From the NCBI GenBank assembly GCA_046728115.1, contig JBKPDW010000098.1:1-7091 (forward strand): 7,091 bases of DNA. The letters run 5' to 3'. Positions within the stretch are counted from its first letter, which is position 1; each line of letters begins with the position of its first letter. The position numbers and the translations under genes were made by a program. Shown piece after piece: positions 1 to 6,297 of the stretch. The notes under the pieces are model-generated. The model made no database searches. It was given only the letters and a program-made list of their open reading frames with translations, and was not told the DNA's origin. This stretch comes from CAVSWN01 sp046728115. GTDB taxonomy: Bacteria; Acidobacteriota; Vicinamibacteria; Vicinamibacterales; CAVVIG01.

Positions 1-1574
1 GTGAAGACGTCCGGAGCGGCTTCGACCAGCTGTTTGCGGGTTTCGACTTTCGCAATCTCACTGCGGTCCAGCACGGCGTGCGCCATCGCGCCGGCTGTGG
101 CATTTGGCCCAACGCGCTCCGCGAGTTTCTGGACCGCCGGAATACGCTGAGAGGCGTCGAGCGCCAGCGCCTTCTCGAACCCGATCGTGAGCATGTCGAC
201 ATCGAGCGGGGCGATGATCGGGTCGTCGTTGAGGAGACTCTCGCGGACCCGGGGCCAGCTGCGCTCCTGGAACTGCGGCTCGCGCTCACGATCGGACGAT
301 TTGGCGCGCTCGAGCGAGAACTCGTAGAGCCCGACGGCGTAGGTCACCAGATCCGATCGCTGCAGCCATCCCAGAGCGGCATCGAGCGCCGCGTTGGCCT
401 CGACGTCGTTCTTGTAGACCGCCGCCTGTGCGTCGAGCACGCCGCCGAACTGCGTCTTGAGATCGGGCCGGGTGTCCAGGAACGCGCGGAACTCGCGTTC
501 GCGGCGCTGGCGCTCGGCCACGACGTCGGTGGCCTTCAGGGCCGCAAGGACGTCCTTCTGGTACTTCAGCGAGTTGGCCAGACCGAAAATCTGGCTCTGG
601 AGGATGACCTGATATTCGGGCTTTACCGCTGCGTACTTGCGCAGCAGGCCGAGCTGCAGCTCGAGATCCTCGATCTGGTTCGGAATTCCCTTGCGCAGGT
701 TGTACTCCGCCGAGTAGCTCTCGCGGTAGCGATTCGTATTGCCAGGATTGCCCGAGACCAGCGTGAAGTCGCCGTCGTTGACGCCAGCCATGGTTACGTG
801 CAGGTAGTGATCAGGCTTGAACGGCACGTGCGCTGCGTCGTACTCGCCATGATTGCCGTCCGTTCCCTGATACGCGCGCAGAATCGAGATATCCGACACG
901 TATCGCGGAAAACGGAAATTCATCTCATCGCCGCCGAAATATCCCAGCTGCTTCTCCGGCGCGTAGACGAGCCGGATATCCTTGAACTCTTCGTAGGTGA
1001 TCAACAACACCTGGGCGCCGCTGTTGAAATCCACGGCGTTGCAGGTGAAGTTGTCGCCTTTTTCCGCGGAGCACGCGCGCTCCAGGTCCGACCGCGCAGC
1101 CTGCCGTACGCGCTGGATTTCGGCGATCGTCATGCCAGGCTTGACGCCGGCGTTCACCTCGGCCGTAACGTCGCGTGCGCTTCGCTCCACTTCCGCCCGG
1201 AAACGCTTGCACGGAAGCTCGTCGCCCATCGATTTCGCCGTGAAGCCCTCCTCGATCAGGTTGTCGGCGCTGGCCTTGTTCTGCTCGGCGAGTGTCGACG
1301 TGCGGATGCAGTCGAGGGCGACGTGATGATTGGTCAGGATAAGACCCTTCGCGGACGCAAACGTGCCGGTGCCGCCTCCACCGCCTGAAACCAGTCGAAC
1401 GGGCGCGAATCTCAGGCGATCGAGATCCTGCGCGGACAACTGCACGCCGTACTTCTTCGCGATGACTTCGCGCGGCAGCTGATCGATCCGCCACATCCCC
1501 TCGTCGGCGATCAACAGCGCGGACGAGGCGAGGGCGAGGGCAACGGCTAGAGTTATCCGTGTGATGTGTGTCAT
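1..1574 (-). CDS. S46 family dipeptidyl peptidase (DPP7/DPP11-like), C-terminus beyond window
   Basis: Secreted or periplasmic serine exopeptidase that removes dipeptides from the N-termini of oligopeptides. The visible part is 524 residues and lacks a stop; the family is usually about 700 residues. A signal peptide covers residues 1-23 (MTHITR, then a hydrophobic run ending LLIA), followed by DEGMW, the usual mature N-terminus. The chymotrypsin-like first half carries TNHHVA with the catalytic His at residue 84 (83 is also His), a Gly-rich loop at 64-70, and FGGDEMNFRFPRYVSD with the catalytic Asp at 228. GNPGNTNRY follows. The catalytic Ser (about residue 655 in characterised members) and the residue that sets Asp/Glu versus hydrophobic specificity lie outside the window. 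The DPP7/DPP11 'PRHTGDF' form is replaced by 'PRYVSDI', so this is a divergent clade. The start at 1574 is preferred to an in-frame ATG at 1580 because GGAG is 8 bases away rather than 2. It lies 32 bases after the permease gene and is probably co-transcribed with it. Confidence 0.92.
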   Translation of the reverse strand, partial: MTHITRITLAVALALASSALLIADEGMWRIDQLPREVIAKKYGVQLSAQDLDRLRFAPVRLVSGGGGGTGTFASAKGLILTNHHVALDCIRTSTLAEQNKASADNLIEEGFTAKSMGDELPCKRFRAEVERSARDVTAEVNAGVKPGMTIAEIQRVRQAARSDLERACSAEKGDNFTCNAVDFNSGAQVLLITYEEFKDIRLVYAPEKQLGYFGGDEMNFRFPRYVSDISILRAYQGTDGNHGEYDAAHVPFKPDHYLHVTMAGVNDGDFTLVSGNPGNTNRYRESYSAEYNLRKGIPNQIEDLELQLGLLRKYAAVKPEYQVILQSQIFGLANSLKYQKDVLAALKATDVVAERQRREREFRAFLDTRPDLKTQFGGVLDAQAAVYKNDVEANAALDAALGWLQRSDLVTYAVGLYEFSLERAKSSDREREPQFQERSWPRVRESLLNDDPIIAPLDVDMLTIGFEKALALDASQRIPAVQKLAERVGPNATAGAMAHAVLDRSEIAKVETRKQLVEAAPDVF

Positions 1575-1582
1575 GGTCATGG

Positions 1583-1586
1583 CTCC
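1583..1586 (-). promoter_or_regulatory. Shine-Dalgarno GGAG deciding the S46 peptidase start
   Basis: GGAG on the minus strand lies 8 bases before the ATG at 1574 and only 2 bases before the in-frame ATG at 1580. The spacing favours the downstream start, which also gives a compact signal peptide. Confidence 0.6.
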
Positions 1587-1606
1587 GCGAGAGTGACGCG
1601 AGGCTG

Positions 1607-3112
1607 TCAGCCCCGCGTCGGCGGCCCCGAAAGGGCCGCGCTGCGAGGTTCGCGTCGATCGCCGACAGCCTCGGCGCGCGGCGACATTGCAACGTGCGCG
1701 CCGCCCGCGACGAAGAACCCGACGAACCAGGCATAGTCATACAACGGTTTCAGGACCGGGATAACGAGGCCGCCCCAGGCCAGTGCGCACCCGAGGGCGG
1801 TGGCCCCGATCGCGCGCCAGTTCCATCCGCGGTACGCGCCGTCCAGCAGATAGAGATCTTCGAGGCGCAGGTCACGCCGCCGCACGAGCCAGTAATCGGC
1901 TACCAGCACACCTGCGATCGATCCGAGACCGCCAGAGTAGCCCAGCAACCAGGTGAAGATGTAGCCCGAAGGATCGGCGAGTAGCTTCCACGGCTGAATG
2001 AGTATGCCGAGGATACCGGTGATCAGGCCGCCAGTCTTGAAGCTGATCACGCGCGGGAAGGCGTTCGCGAAGTCGTTCGCCGGCGAGACCACGTTGGCTG
2101 CGATGTTCACAGCGACCGTCGCGACCACGACAGTGAACATCGACACGGCCACGACGATCGGCGAGCTGAACTTGCCGACGAGCTGCACCGGATCCCAGAT
2201 CGATTCCCCGTAGATAATCGCTGTCGCGCTGGTAATCATCACGCCCATCGCCGCAAACAACGACATCGTCGTCGGCAACGCGACGACCTGCCCGATCATC
2301 TGCTCGCGCTGGCTGCGGCCGAAGCGCGTGAAGTCGGGCATGTTCAGCGAGAGCGTCGCCCAGAACCCGATCATCGCCGTCAAGGACGGGACGAAGACCG
2401 GCCAGAATTCCGCGAACGTCTGGAATCTGCCCGGGTGCGACAGGAGCGGCCCAAGGCCATTGGCTCTCGAAATCGCCCACCAGAGCAGGATCGCCGTCAT
2501 CACGAGGACGAACGGCGCGGCCCAGTTCTCGACGTGCCGCAGCAGATTCATGCCGCGATAAATGATGAAGATGTTGAGTGCCCAGAACAACAGAAACGAG
2601 AGCCACGCGGTCGTCGTGTGACCGCCGAAACCGGCGCCAAGCAGCGTCGGCCATCCGGGGATGATCGCCTTGAAAAACGTGTTGAGCGCTTCGCCGCCGA
2701 TCCAGGCCTGGATGCCGAACCACCCGCATGCCACGAGCGCACGCATCAGGGCCGGCACGTTCGATCCGAGCGTGCCGTACGCCGCTCGCGCGAACACCGG
2801 AAACGGTATGCCGTATTTCGTGCCCGGATGCGAGTTCAGCAGAATCGGGATCAGGACGATCGTGTTGCCGAGCAGAATCGTCACGAGCGCCTGCGACCAG
2901 CTCATTCCCGATGCCATCAGGCCCGACGCCAGCATGTAAGTCGGAATGCAGTGCGCCATGCTGATCCACAGCGCGGCGTAGTTGTACGTCGACCAGTTGC
3001 GGCGCGCGACGGGAACCGGAGCCAGGTCCGCGTTGTAGATCGGGCTGGCTTCGACGCGCCGGGTATCCACGAGCTCGACGCGCCCGTCCGCCAGCCGCCG
3101 CTCGTTCTGCAT
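1607..3112 (-). CDS. NCS1-family nucleobase/allantoin/hydantoin permease (PucI-like)
   Basis: Inner-membrane secondary transporter with about 12 hydrophobic segments and the LeuT-type fold, predicted to import a cyclic nitrogen compound (allantoin, hydantoin, uracil or related). The family N-terminal signature YNADLAPVP is at residues 26-34, and SHPGTKYGIPFPV at 94-106 closely matches the allantoin/uracil branch. Substrate-site residues known from Mhp1 are present: Trp131 and Gln135 in WFGIQAW, Trp251 in GFWATLSLNMPDF, and Asn340 in NIAANVVSPAND. Sodium-site positions equivalent to Mhp1 Ser312/Thr313 are Ala334/Val335, so the classical Na+ site is probably absent; from memory, PucI also has Val at the second position. 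The C-terminal ADYWLVRRRDLRLEDLY motif is typical. The start is uncertain: ATG at 3112 gives 501 aa, near the usual 490-500, while an in-frame ATG at 3172 adds 20 basic, unconserved-looking residues. Neither has a clear Shine-Dalgarno. It sits between two exported hydrolase genes. Exact substrate is not determinable from sequence alone. Confidence 0.9.
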   Translation of the reverse strand: MQNERRLADGRVELVDTRRVEASPIYNADLAPVPVARRNWSTYNYAALWISMAHCIPTYMLASGLMASGMSWSQALVTILLGNTIVLIPILLNSHPGTKYGIPFPVFARAAYGTLGSNVPALMRALVACGWFGIQAWIGGEALNTFFKAIIPGWPTLLGAGFGGHTTTAWLSFLLFWALNIFIIYRGMNLLRHVENWAAPFVLVMTAILLWWAISRANGLGPLLSHPGRFQTFAEFWPVFVPSLTAMIGFWATLSLNMPDFTRFGRSQREQMIGQVVALPTTMSLFAAMGVMITSATAIIYGESIWDPVQLVGKFSSPIVVAVSMFTVVVATVAVNIAANVVSPANDFANAFPRVISFKTGGLITGILGILIQPWKLLADPSGYIFTWLLGYSGGLGSIAGVLVADYWLVRRRDLRLEDLYLLDGAYRGWNWRAIGATALGCALAWGGLVIPVLKPLYDYAWFVGFFVAGGAHVAMSPRAEAVGDRREPRSAALSGPPTRG

Positions 3113-3212
3113 CGTCGTATAGTAAACGGAACCAACCGCGGCGGGACGATCCAGCCGACGGCGGCCGATCATCGTCTGCTTCAGCGCCCGAAGCTGGGGC
3201 GGAATGCGGGCA

Positions 3213-4658
3213 TTACCCAGTCGTGCGGACGGCGATGCGGCCTGTCACGCGAACCCACTTCACCTGACCTTCCGCCGATCGGATGAACTCGATCGATTGT
3301 CCCTTGTCCGTGCCTTCCGTCACCACGGCGCGATCGGGTCCGTAGAAGGTGACCGGCATCTCAGGCTGCGGCGTACCGTTGTTGGGAACCACCTGGACGC
3401 TCAGCCGATCGGCATTCGCGCGGACGACGACGGCGTTCATCGGGCGCAGGTAACGTCCAACGTACGGCGCCAGAGCGGGCTGCTGCACCAGCGGCTCGAC
3501 GTTCGGAAGCGTTTCGACCAAGCCGCGATGCGCAATCGCCTGATTCGTCGCAAACCTGGCGCCCAGGTACGAGTCAAGGGCTGCTCGCTCCACGTCCTGA
3601 ATCAGGCGCCATCCGTTGTTCGAGTTCGTCAGAATGCCAATCGCGAAGTTTCGTTCCGGGACGAGTTCGAGCAGCAGGATGTGTCCGCCAAGCGTGCCGC
3701 CATGCGCCGCGGTACGACTCGAGCCAACCGTGCGCAAATGCCATGCGATGCCGATCTCGTCGTCCGTCGCCTGCTTGCGCAGCTGCGGCGTGCTCATCAG
3801 ATCGAGCGACGCGCGCGTCAGCACGCGCTCACCGGTCGCCGACGTACCGTCGCCCAGGTGAAATCGCGCGTAGGTCAGCAGATCGGTGAGGCATACACCG
3901 ACGCCGCCCGCCGTGACGCTGGTCGACGGCGAGAAAGGCCGCTGTAGCGTCGGTGGACCGTCGCCGCGATTGCCGTGTCCCAGCGCGAACGGATAGGTAA
4001 TGAACTCGCCGGCGCTCGTTCCCGCATGAGTCAGCCCGAGCGGCGTGAATACCAGATCCCGGATGGCCCGATTGATCGACATCCCCGTCACCGATTCAAT
4101 CACGCGGCCGGCAACGCTGAACCCCGCATTGTTGTAGCTCCACGCCGCGCCCGGCGGCGCCAGCTGCATGAGATCGCTCATTCCCGCGACGAACGTCTTC
4201 AACGTCTCGTCGCCGCGCTCGGATGGCGCGATCTGACCCTCCCAGCCGCTGGTGTGGGTCAGCAGATTCCAGATCGTCACATCGCGGCTGGCGGCCTCGT
4301 CGCGCACGCGAAAATCAGGCAGGTACGTCCGCACGGGCGCCTTCAGCTCCACCTTGCCCTGCTCGACGAGCCGCATCATCGCCGTGGCGGCGAACGTTTT
4401 CGAGATCGACGCAATGGGGAACACGGTGTGCGCCGTGATCGGCAGTGGATCTTCCACGCTCGTCACACCGAGCCCGCGCGTCGTCATGACGCCGCCGTCG
4501 AGGATACCGACGGCGACGCCCGGCACGTGATAGTCGGACATCTTCGCCTGAGCGAGCGACACAATCGCGTCGAAGCGGGCGTTCGCCGGCTGCGCCCGCG
4601 TCGGCGTCTCGAGGATCACGCACGCGGCTGCGAGCGCCGCCAGAATCGTCTGTTTCAT
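3213..4658 (-). CDS. Exported serine hydrolase, class C beta-lactamase / S12 fold
   Basis: Penicillin-binding-protein-like serine hydrolase of 481 aa, probably periplasmic. A signal peptide is visible (MKQTILAALAAACVIL, likely cleaved near residue 22, after TRA). All three active-site motifs are intact: SISK at 84-87 with nucleophile Ser84 and Lys87, YNN at 175-177, and HGG at 319-321 in place of the KTG of true beta-lactamases. LLTHTSGW at 132-139 is a family hallmark. Residues from about 395 to 480 (starting APYVGRYL) form a separate C-terminal beta-rich domain of the kind often found in esterase or D-aminopeptidase relatives. The HGG triad and the extra domain argue for an esterase, amidase or peptidase rather than an antibiotic-resistance enzyme; the natural substrate is unknown. 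The start at 4658 is preferred to an ATG at 4703 because it begins at the signal peptide and has AGGCG 6 bases upstream; the longer form would also overlap the stop of the preceding small gene. Confidence 0.9.
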   Translation of the reverse strand: MKQTILAALAAACVILETPTRAQPANARFDAIVSLAQAKMSDYHVPGVAVGILDGGVMTTRGLGVTSVEDPLPITAHTVFPIASISKTFAATAMMRLVEQGKVELKAPVRTYLPDFRVRDEAASRDVTIWNLLTHTSGWEGQIAPSERGDETLKTFVAGMSDLMQLAPPGAAWSYNNAGFSVAGRVIESVTGMSINRAIRDLVFTPLGLTHAGTSAGEFITYPFALGHGNRGDGPPTLQRPFSPSTSVTAGGVGVCLTDLLTYARFHLGDGTSATGERVLTRASLDLMSTPQLRKQATDDEIGIAWHLRTVGSSRTAAHGGTLGGHILLLELVPERNFAIGILTNSNNGWRLIQDVERAALDSYLGARFATNQAIAHRGLVETLPNVEPLVQQPALAPYVGRYLRPMNAVVVRANADRLSVQVVPNNGTPQPEMPVTFYGPDRAVVTEGTDKGQSIEFIRSAEGQVKWVRVTGRIAVRTTG

Positions 4659-4695
4659 GAGTGTCGCCTGAAATCCCTTTTCGAGAGCTCGGGGT

Positions 4696-4914
4696 TCACG
4701 CAATCTCGTCCAGCATGAGCTCGTCCAGTATTCGACAACCGGTCGTCGTCACGATGTGACACGTCAACTGTATGCCGTCGATTTCTCGGCGATCGGAGAA
4801 CGCGATGATCACGGGATTCTTGTCGCCGCCGGTGAATTCGATTCGCGCCGGCGCACGAGCAGTTCCATCAACGACGAACCGCGCCTCGAAGTTATCGCCC
4901 GTCGCCAACGCCAC
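4696..4914 (-). CDS. Hypothetical 72-aa protein, first gene of the minus-strand operon
   Basis: Unrecognised small protein starting at GTG. The frame is closed just upstream by TAG, so GTG at 4914 is the only reasonable start near the front; no Shine-Dalgarno is visible. Codons mostly end in G or C, as in the neighbouring genes, and the translation looks like a folded soluble domain: alternating beta-type strands (FEARFVVDG, ARIEFTGG, NPVIIAFSD, IQLTCHIVT), two Cys (CHIV and GCRIL) and an acidic tail (LDELMLDEIA). It has no signal peptide or membrane segment. The stop is 37 bases before the serine-hydrolase ATG, and the start is about 40 bases after a predicted minus-strand transcription start, which fits it being the first gene of that transcript. 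It could instead be a chance open frame in leader DNA. No function is assigned. Confidence 0.45.
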   Translation of the reverse strand: MALATGDNFEARFVVDGTARAPARIEFTGGDKNPVIIAFSDRREIDGIQLTCHIVTTTGCRILDELMLDEIA

Positions 4915-4924
4915 GAACGGTTCG
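4914..4924. repeat. Short palindrome CGAAC-G-GTTCG at the small gene's start
   Basis: Five-base arms around a single base cover the GTG start of the 72-codon gene and the bases just upstream of it. The loop is too short for an RNA hairpin, so if meaningful it would be a DNA-protein contact site. An 11-base palindrome can easily arise by chance. Confidence 0.25.
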
Positions 4925-4958
4925 GTCTATTCGACGATGGTGCCCGGCAATCCGCGCG

Positions 4959-4964
4959 ATTATA
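4959..4964 (-). promoter_or_regulatory. Predicted -10 element TATAAT for the minus-strand operon
   Basis: A perfect sigma-70-type TATAAT read on the minus strand, in an otherwise very GC-rich junction between divergent genes. The expected transcription start is near 4951-4952, about 38 bases before the GTG of the 72-codon gene. No good -35 hexamer is found at 16-18 bases, and there is no TG extension, so a TATAAT-dominated or activator-dependent promoter is implied. Confidence 0.5.
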
Positions 4965-4966
4965 CT
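4961..4966 (+). promoter_or_regulatory. Predicted -10 element TATACT for the DUF6986 gene
   Basis: Matches TATAAT at 5 of 6 bases and shares four bases with the opposite-strand TATAAT. It ends 9 bases before the ATG at 4976, so transcription would begin at or within about 3 bases of the start codon. The -35 region is poor; the best hexamer, TCGACG at 4931-4936, is 24 bases away, too far for normal spacing. Confidence 0.5.
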
Positions 4967-4975
4967 TGCCGCGCG

Positions 4976-6277
4976 ATGGCCGATACGACCATACCGGATC
5001 ACGCCTTCACGTCGCTGCTCGATGCGCTCGACAAGGTGAACGCGCGTGTGGTCGATCAGTTCCCCGGCGACTCGCCCGCACGCCAGCCGGTCCACACGGT
5101 GTACGGCGGTGCACATCTGTTCAAGGCGGACGCCGCGACCAAGCTCGGCGCCGTCGCTTTGCGCGCCCTGCAAGAATACGCCCCCGATCCGGCCACGTTC
5201 GCCCAAGCGATCGGCATCGATTCGGAACTGGCGGATCGGGTCTACCTGCGCGTGATCGACAAGCTGACGCGCGAGCCGATCGAGGATTTCCGCATCGATT
5301 TCGAAGACGGGTTCGGCAACCGTCCGGACGAGGAAGAGGATCGGTGGGCGCAGGCCGCCGCCGACGAAGTGGCGTCAGGGCTCTCGGCACACACGCTGCC
5401 GTCGTCAATCGGGATCCGGATCAAGCCACTCACCGAGGAACTGAAACGCCGCAGTCTCAGAACGTTCGACCTCTTTCTGACGCGCCTGCTCGACCGGGCC
5501 TCGCGCTTGCCGCCGATCTTCGTCGTCACGCTGCCGAAGGTAACGTCCCCCGAACAGGTTGCCGCAATGACATCGGCATGCGATGCGTTCGAATACTGGC
5601 GCGACCTGCCGACCGGGACGTTGCGATTCGAGCTGATGATCGAAACAACGCAGTCGGTGTTCGCCGCAGACGGTGGCGTCGCGCTGCCTCGACTGATCGC
5701 CGAAGGCCGCGAGCGCATCGTCGCCGCGCACTTCGGCACGTACGACTACACGGCGGCCTGCGGCATTACAGCAGCGCACCAGCACATGCTGCATCCCGTA
5801 TGTGACTTCGCGAAGCACGTCATGCAGGTCTCGCTGGCCGGCACAGGCATCTGGCTCTCGGACGGCGCCACCAACGTGATGCCCATCGGGTCCCGGGAAA
5901 CGGTGCATCGCGCGTGGCGTCTGCACGCGGAGCACATCCGCCACTCGCTGGTCAACGGCTTCTATCAGGGTTGGGATTTGCATCCGGCGCAACTGCCGTC
6001 GCGTTATGCGGCCGTCTTTGCGTTTTTCCTGGAAGGGCTTGCAGCCGCATCGGAGCGGCTGAACAACTTCGTCCAGAAAGCCGCGCAGGCCACGCTCGTC
6101 GGCGATGTGTTCGACGATGCAGCGACCGGACAGGGACTGTTGAACTACTTCCTACGCGCGATGAATTGCGGCGCGATTACCGAACGCGAGGCAGTGGACA
6201 TGAGCGCCCTCACGCTCGACGAGTTGCGAGGTCGATCATTCGTCAAGATTCTCGCGAACCGACGCGCGGTCGGATAA
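4976..6277 (+). CDS. DUF6986 protein, CitE / malate-synthase-like TIM-barrel enzyme
   Basis: Predicted cytosolic, Mg2+-dependent carbon-carbon lyase or synthase of the HpcH/HpaI-CitE/malate synthase superfamily; substrate not established. The 433-aa protein carries YGGAHLFK at 43-50, IDFEDGFGNR at 107-116 (compare the CitE 'DLED' strand), Arg148 in GIRIKPL, the likely metal ligand Glu223 in FELMIET, and the second likely ligand Asp257 in AHFGTYDYTAACG, matching the IET...GRWDY arrangement of malate synthases. QGWDLHPAQLPSRY at 331-344 is the C-terminal family signature. The frame is open back to 4772, but the added 68 residues look like non-coding translation antisense to the 72-codon gene; ATG at 4976 begins a sensible MADTTIPDHAF N-terminus. 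No Shine-Dalgarno precedes it, and a TATACT lies 9 bases upstream, so translation may be leaderless. It is divergent from the permease operon and 20 bases ahead of the methyltransferase. Family assignment is from memory of motifs; the catalytic reaction is inference. Confidence 0.85.
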   Translation: MADTTIPDHAFTSLLDALDKVNARVVDQFPGDSPARQPVHTVYGGAHLFKADAATKLGAVALRALQEYAPDPATFAQAIGIDSELADRVYLRVIDKLTREPIEDFRIDFEDGFGNRPDEEEDRWAQAAADEVASGLSAHTLPSSIGIRIKPLTEELKRRSLRTFDLFLTRLLDRASRLPPIFVVTLPKVTSPEQVAAMTSACDAFEYWRDLPTGTLRFELMIETTQSVFAADGGVALPRLIAEGRERIVAAHFGTYDYTAACGITAAHQHMLHPVCDFAKHVMQVSLAGTGIWLSDGATNVMPIGSRETVHRAWRLHAEHIRHSLVNGFYQGWDLHPAQLPSRYAAVFAFFLEGLAAASERLNNFVQKAAQATLVGDVFDDAATGQGLLNYFLRAMNCGAITEREAVDMSALTLDELRGRSFVKILANRRAVG

Positions 6278-6287
6278 GGACGCAGAC

Positions 6288-6292
6288 AGGAG
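6288..6292 (+). promoter_or_regulatory. Shine-Dalgarno AGGAG for the methyltransferase
   Basis: AGGAG lies 5 bases before ATG 6298. It is the clearest ribosome site in the window and fixes the start of a gene whose reading frame is later broken. It sits in the 20-base gap after the DUF6986 stop, supporting a shared transcript. Confidence 0.75.
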
Positions 6293-6297
6293 CCATC

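Larger units (their letters stand above)
4945..4971. promoter_or_regulatory. Candidate operator: inverted repeat CGGCAA-N15-TTGCCG
   Basis: Six-base arms at 4945-4950 and 4966-4971 are exact reverse complements, and their equivalent bases are about two helical turns apart, the usual geometry for a dimeric repressor. The dyad encloses the minus-strand TATAAT, and the right arm overlaps the last base of the plus-strand TATACT, so a bound protein would be expected to block both directions. No regulator gene is visible in the window. The spacing and arms are seen directly; the role is inferred. Confidence 0.4.
4952..4977. repeat. 9-bp direct repeat CCGCGCGAT flanking the -10 element
   Basis: Exact copies lie at 4952-4960 and 4969-4977, with starts 17 bases apart. 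The second copy includes the first two bases of the DUF6986 ATG. The repeat could be paired protein-binding half-sites or the outcome of a small local duplication. CG-rich words recur by chance in this DNA, but a 9-base match this close is unlikely to be only background. Confidence 0.4.

Noticed and set aside
78..1388. Long plus-strand open frame (436 codons) antisense to the S46 peptidase
   Set aside because: Its translation is Arg/Val/Leu-rich without recognisable motifs, while the minus-strand frame gives a clear S46 protein; it is a GC-rich antisense artefact.
1602..1612. GGCT-GTC-AGCC hairpin at the end of the permease gene as a terminator
   Set aside because: The stem has only four pairs and no T-tract follows, so it is not a credible terminator; the S46 gene probably shares the transcript.
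925..1740. Minus-strand open frame of 271 codons over the S46 start and the permease end
   Set aside because: It is out of frame with both real genes and encodes an Arg-rich, motif-free product.
1872..2969. Minus-strand open frame of 365 codons inside the permease gene
   Set aside because: It is a shifted-frame reading of the permease with no membrane segments or family motifs.
3113..3130. AT-containing stretch TTTACTATACG before the permease start as an internal promoter
   Set aside because: It is a weak -10 match with no supporting -35 and lies inside an apparent operon; it may even be coding if the 3172 start is used.
2435..3286. Plus-strand open frame of 283 codons opposite the permease
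   Set aside because: Composition is dominated by Arg, His and Gln with no domain; it is a shadow of the membrane protein gene.
3213..4658. The beta-lactamase-fold gene as an antibiotic-resistance determinant
   Set aside because: The HGG third motif and extra C-terminal domain fit esterase/peptidase relatives rather than true class C beta-lactamases.
3975..4718. Plus-strand open frame of 247 codons opposite the serine hydrolase
   Set aside because: The opposite strand has intact SISK, YNN and HGG motifs; this frame has none.
4772..4975. 68-codon upstream extension of DUF6986
   Set aside because: The sequence does not resemble a domain and overlaps the promoter; ATG 4976 gives the expected family N-terminus.
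4756..5805. Plus-strand open frame of 349 codons overlapping DUF6986
   Set aside because: It is in a different frame from the conserved DUF6986 protein and is Arg-rich without motifs.
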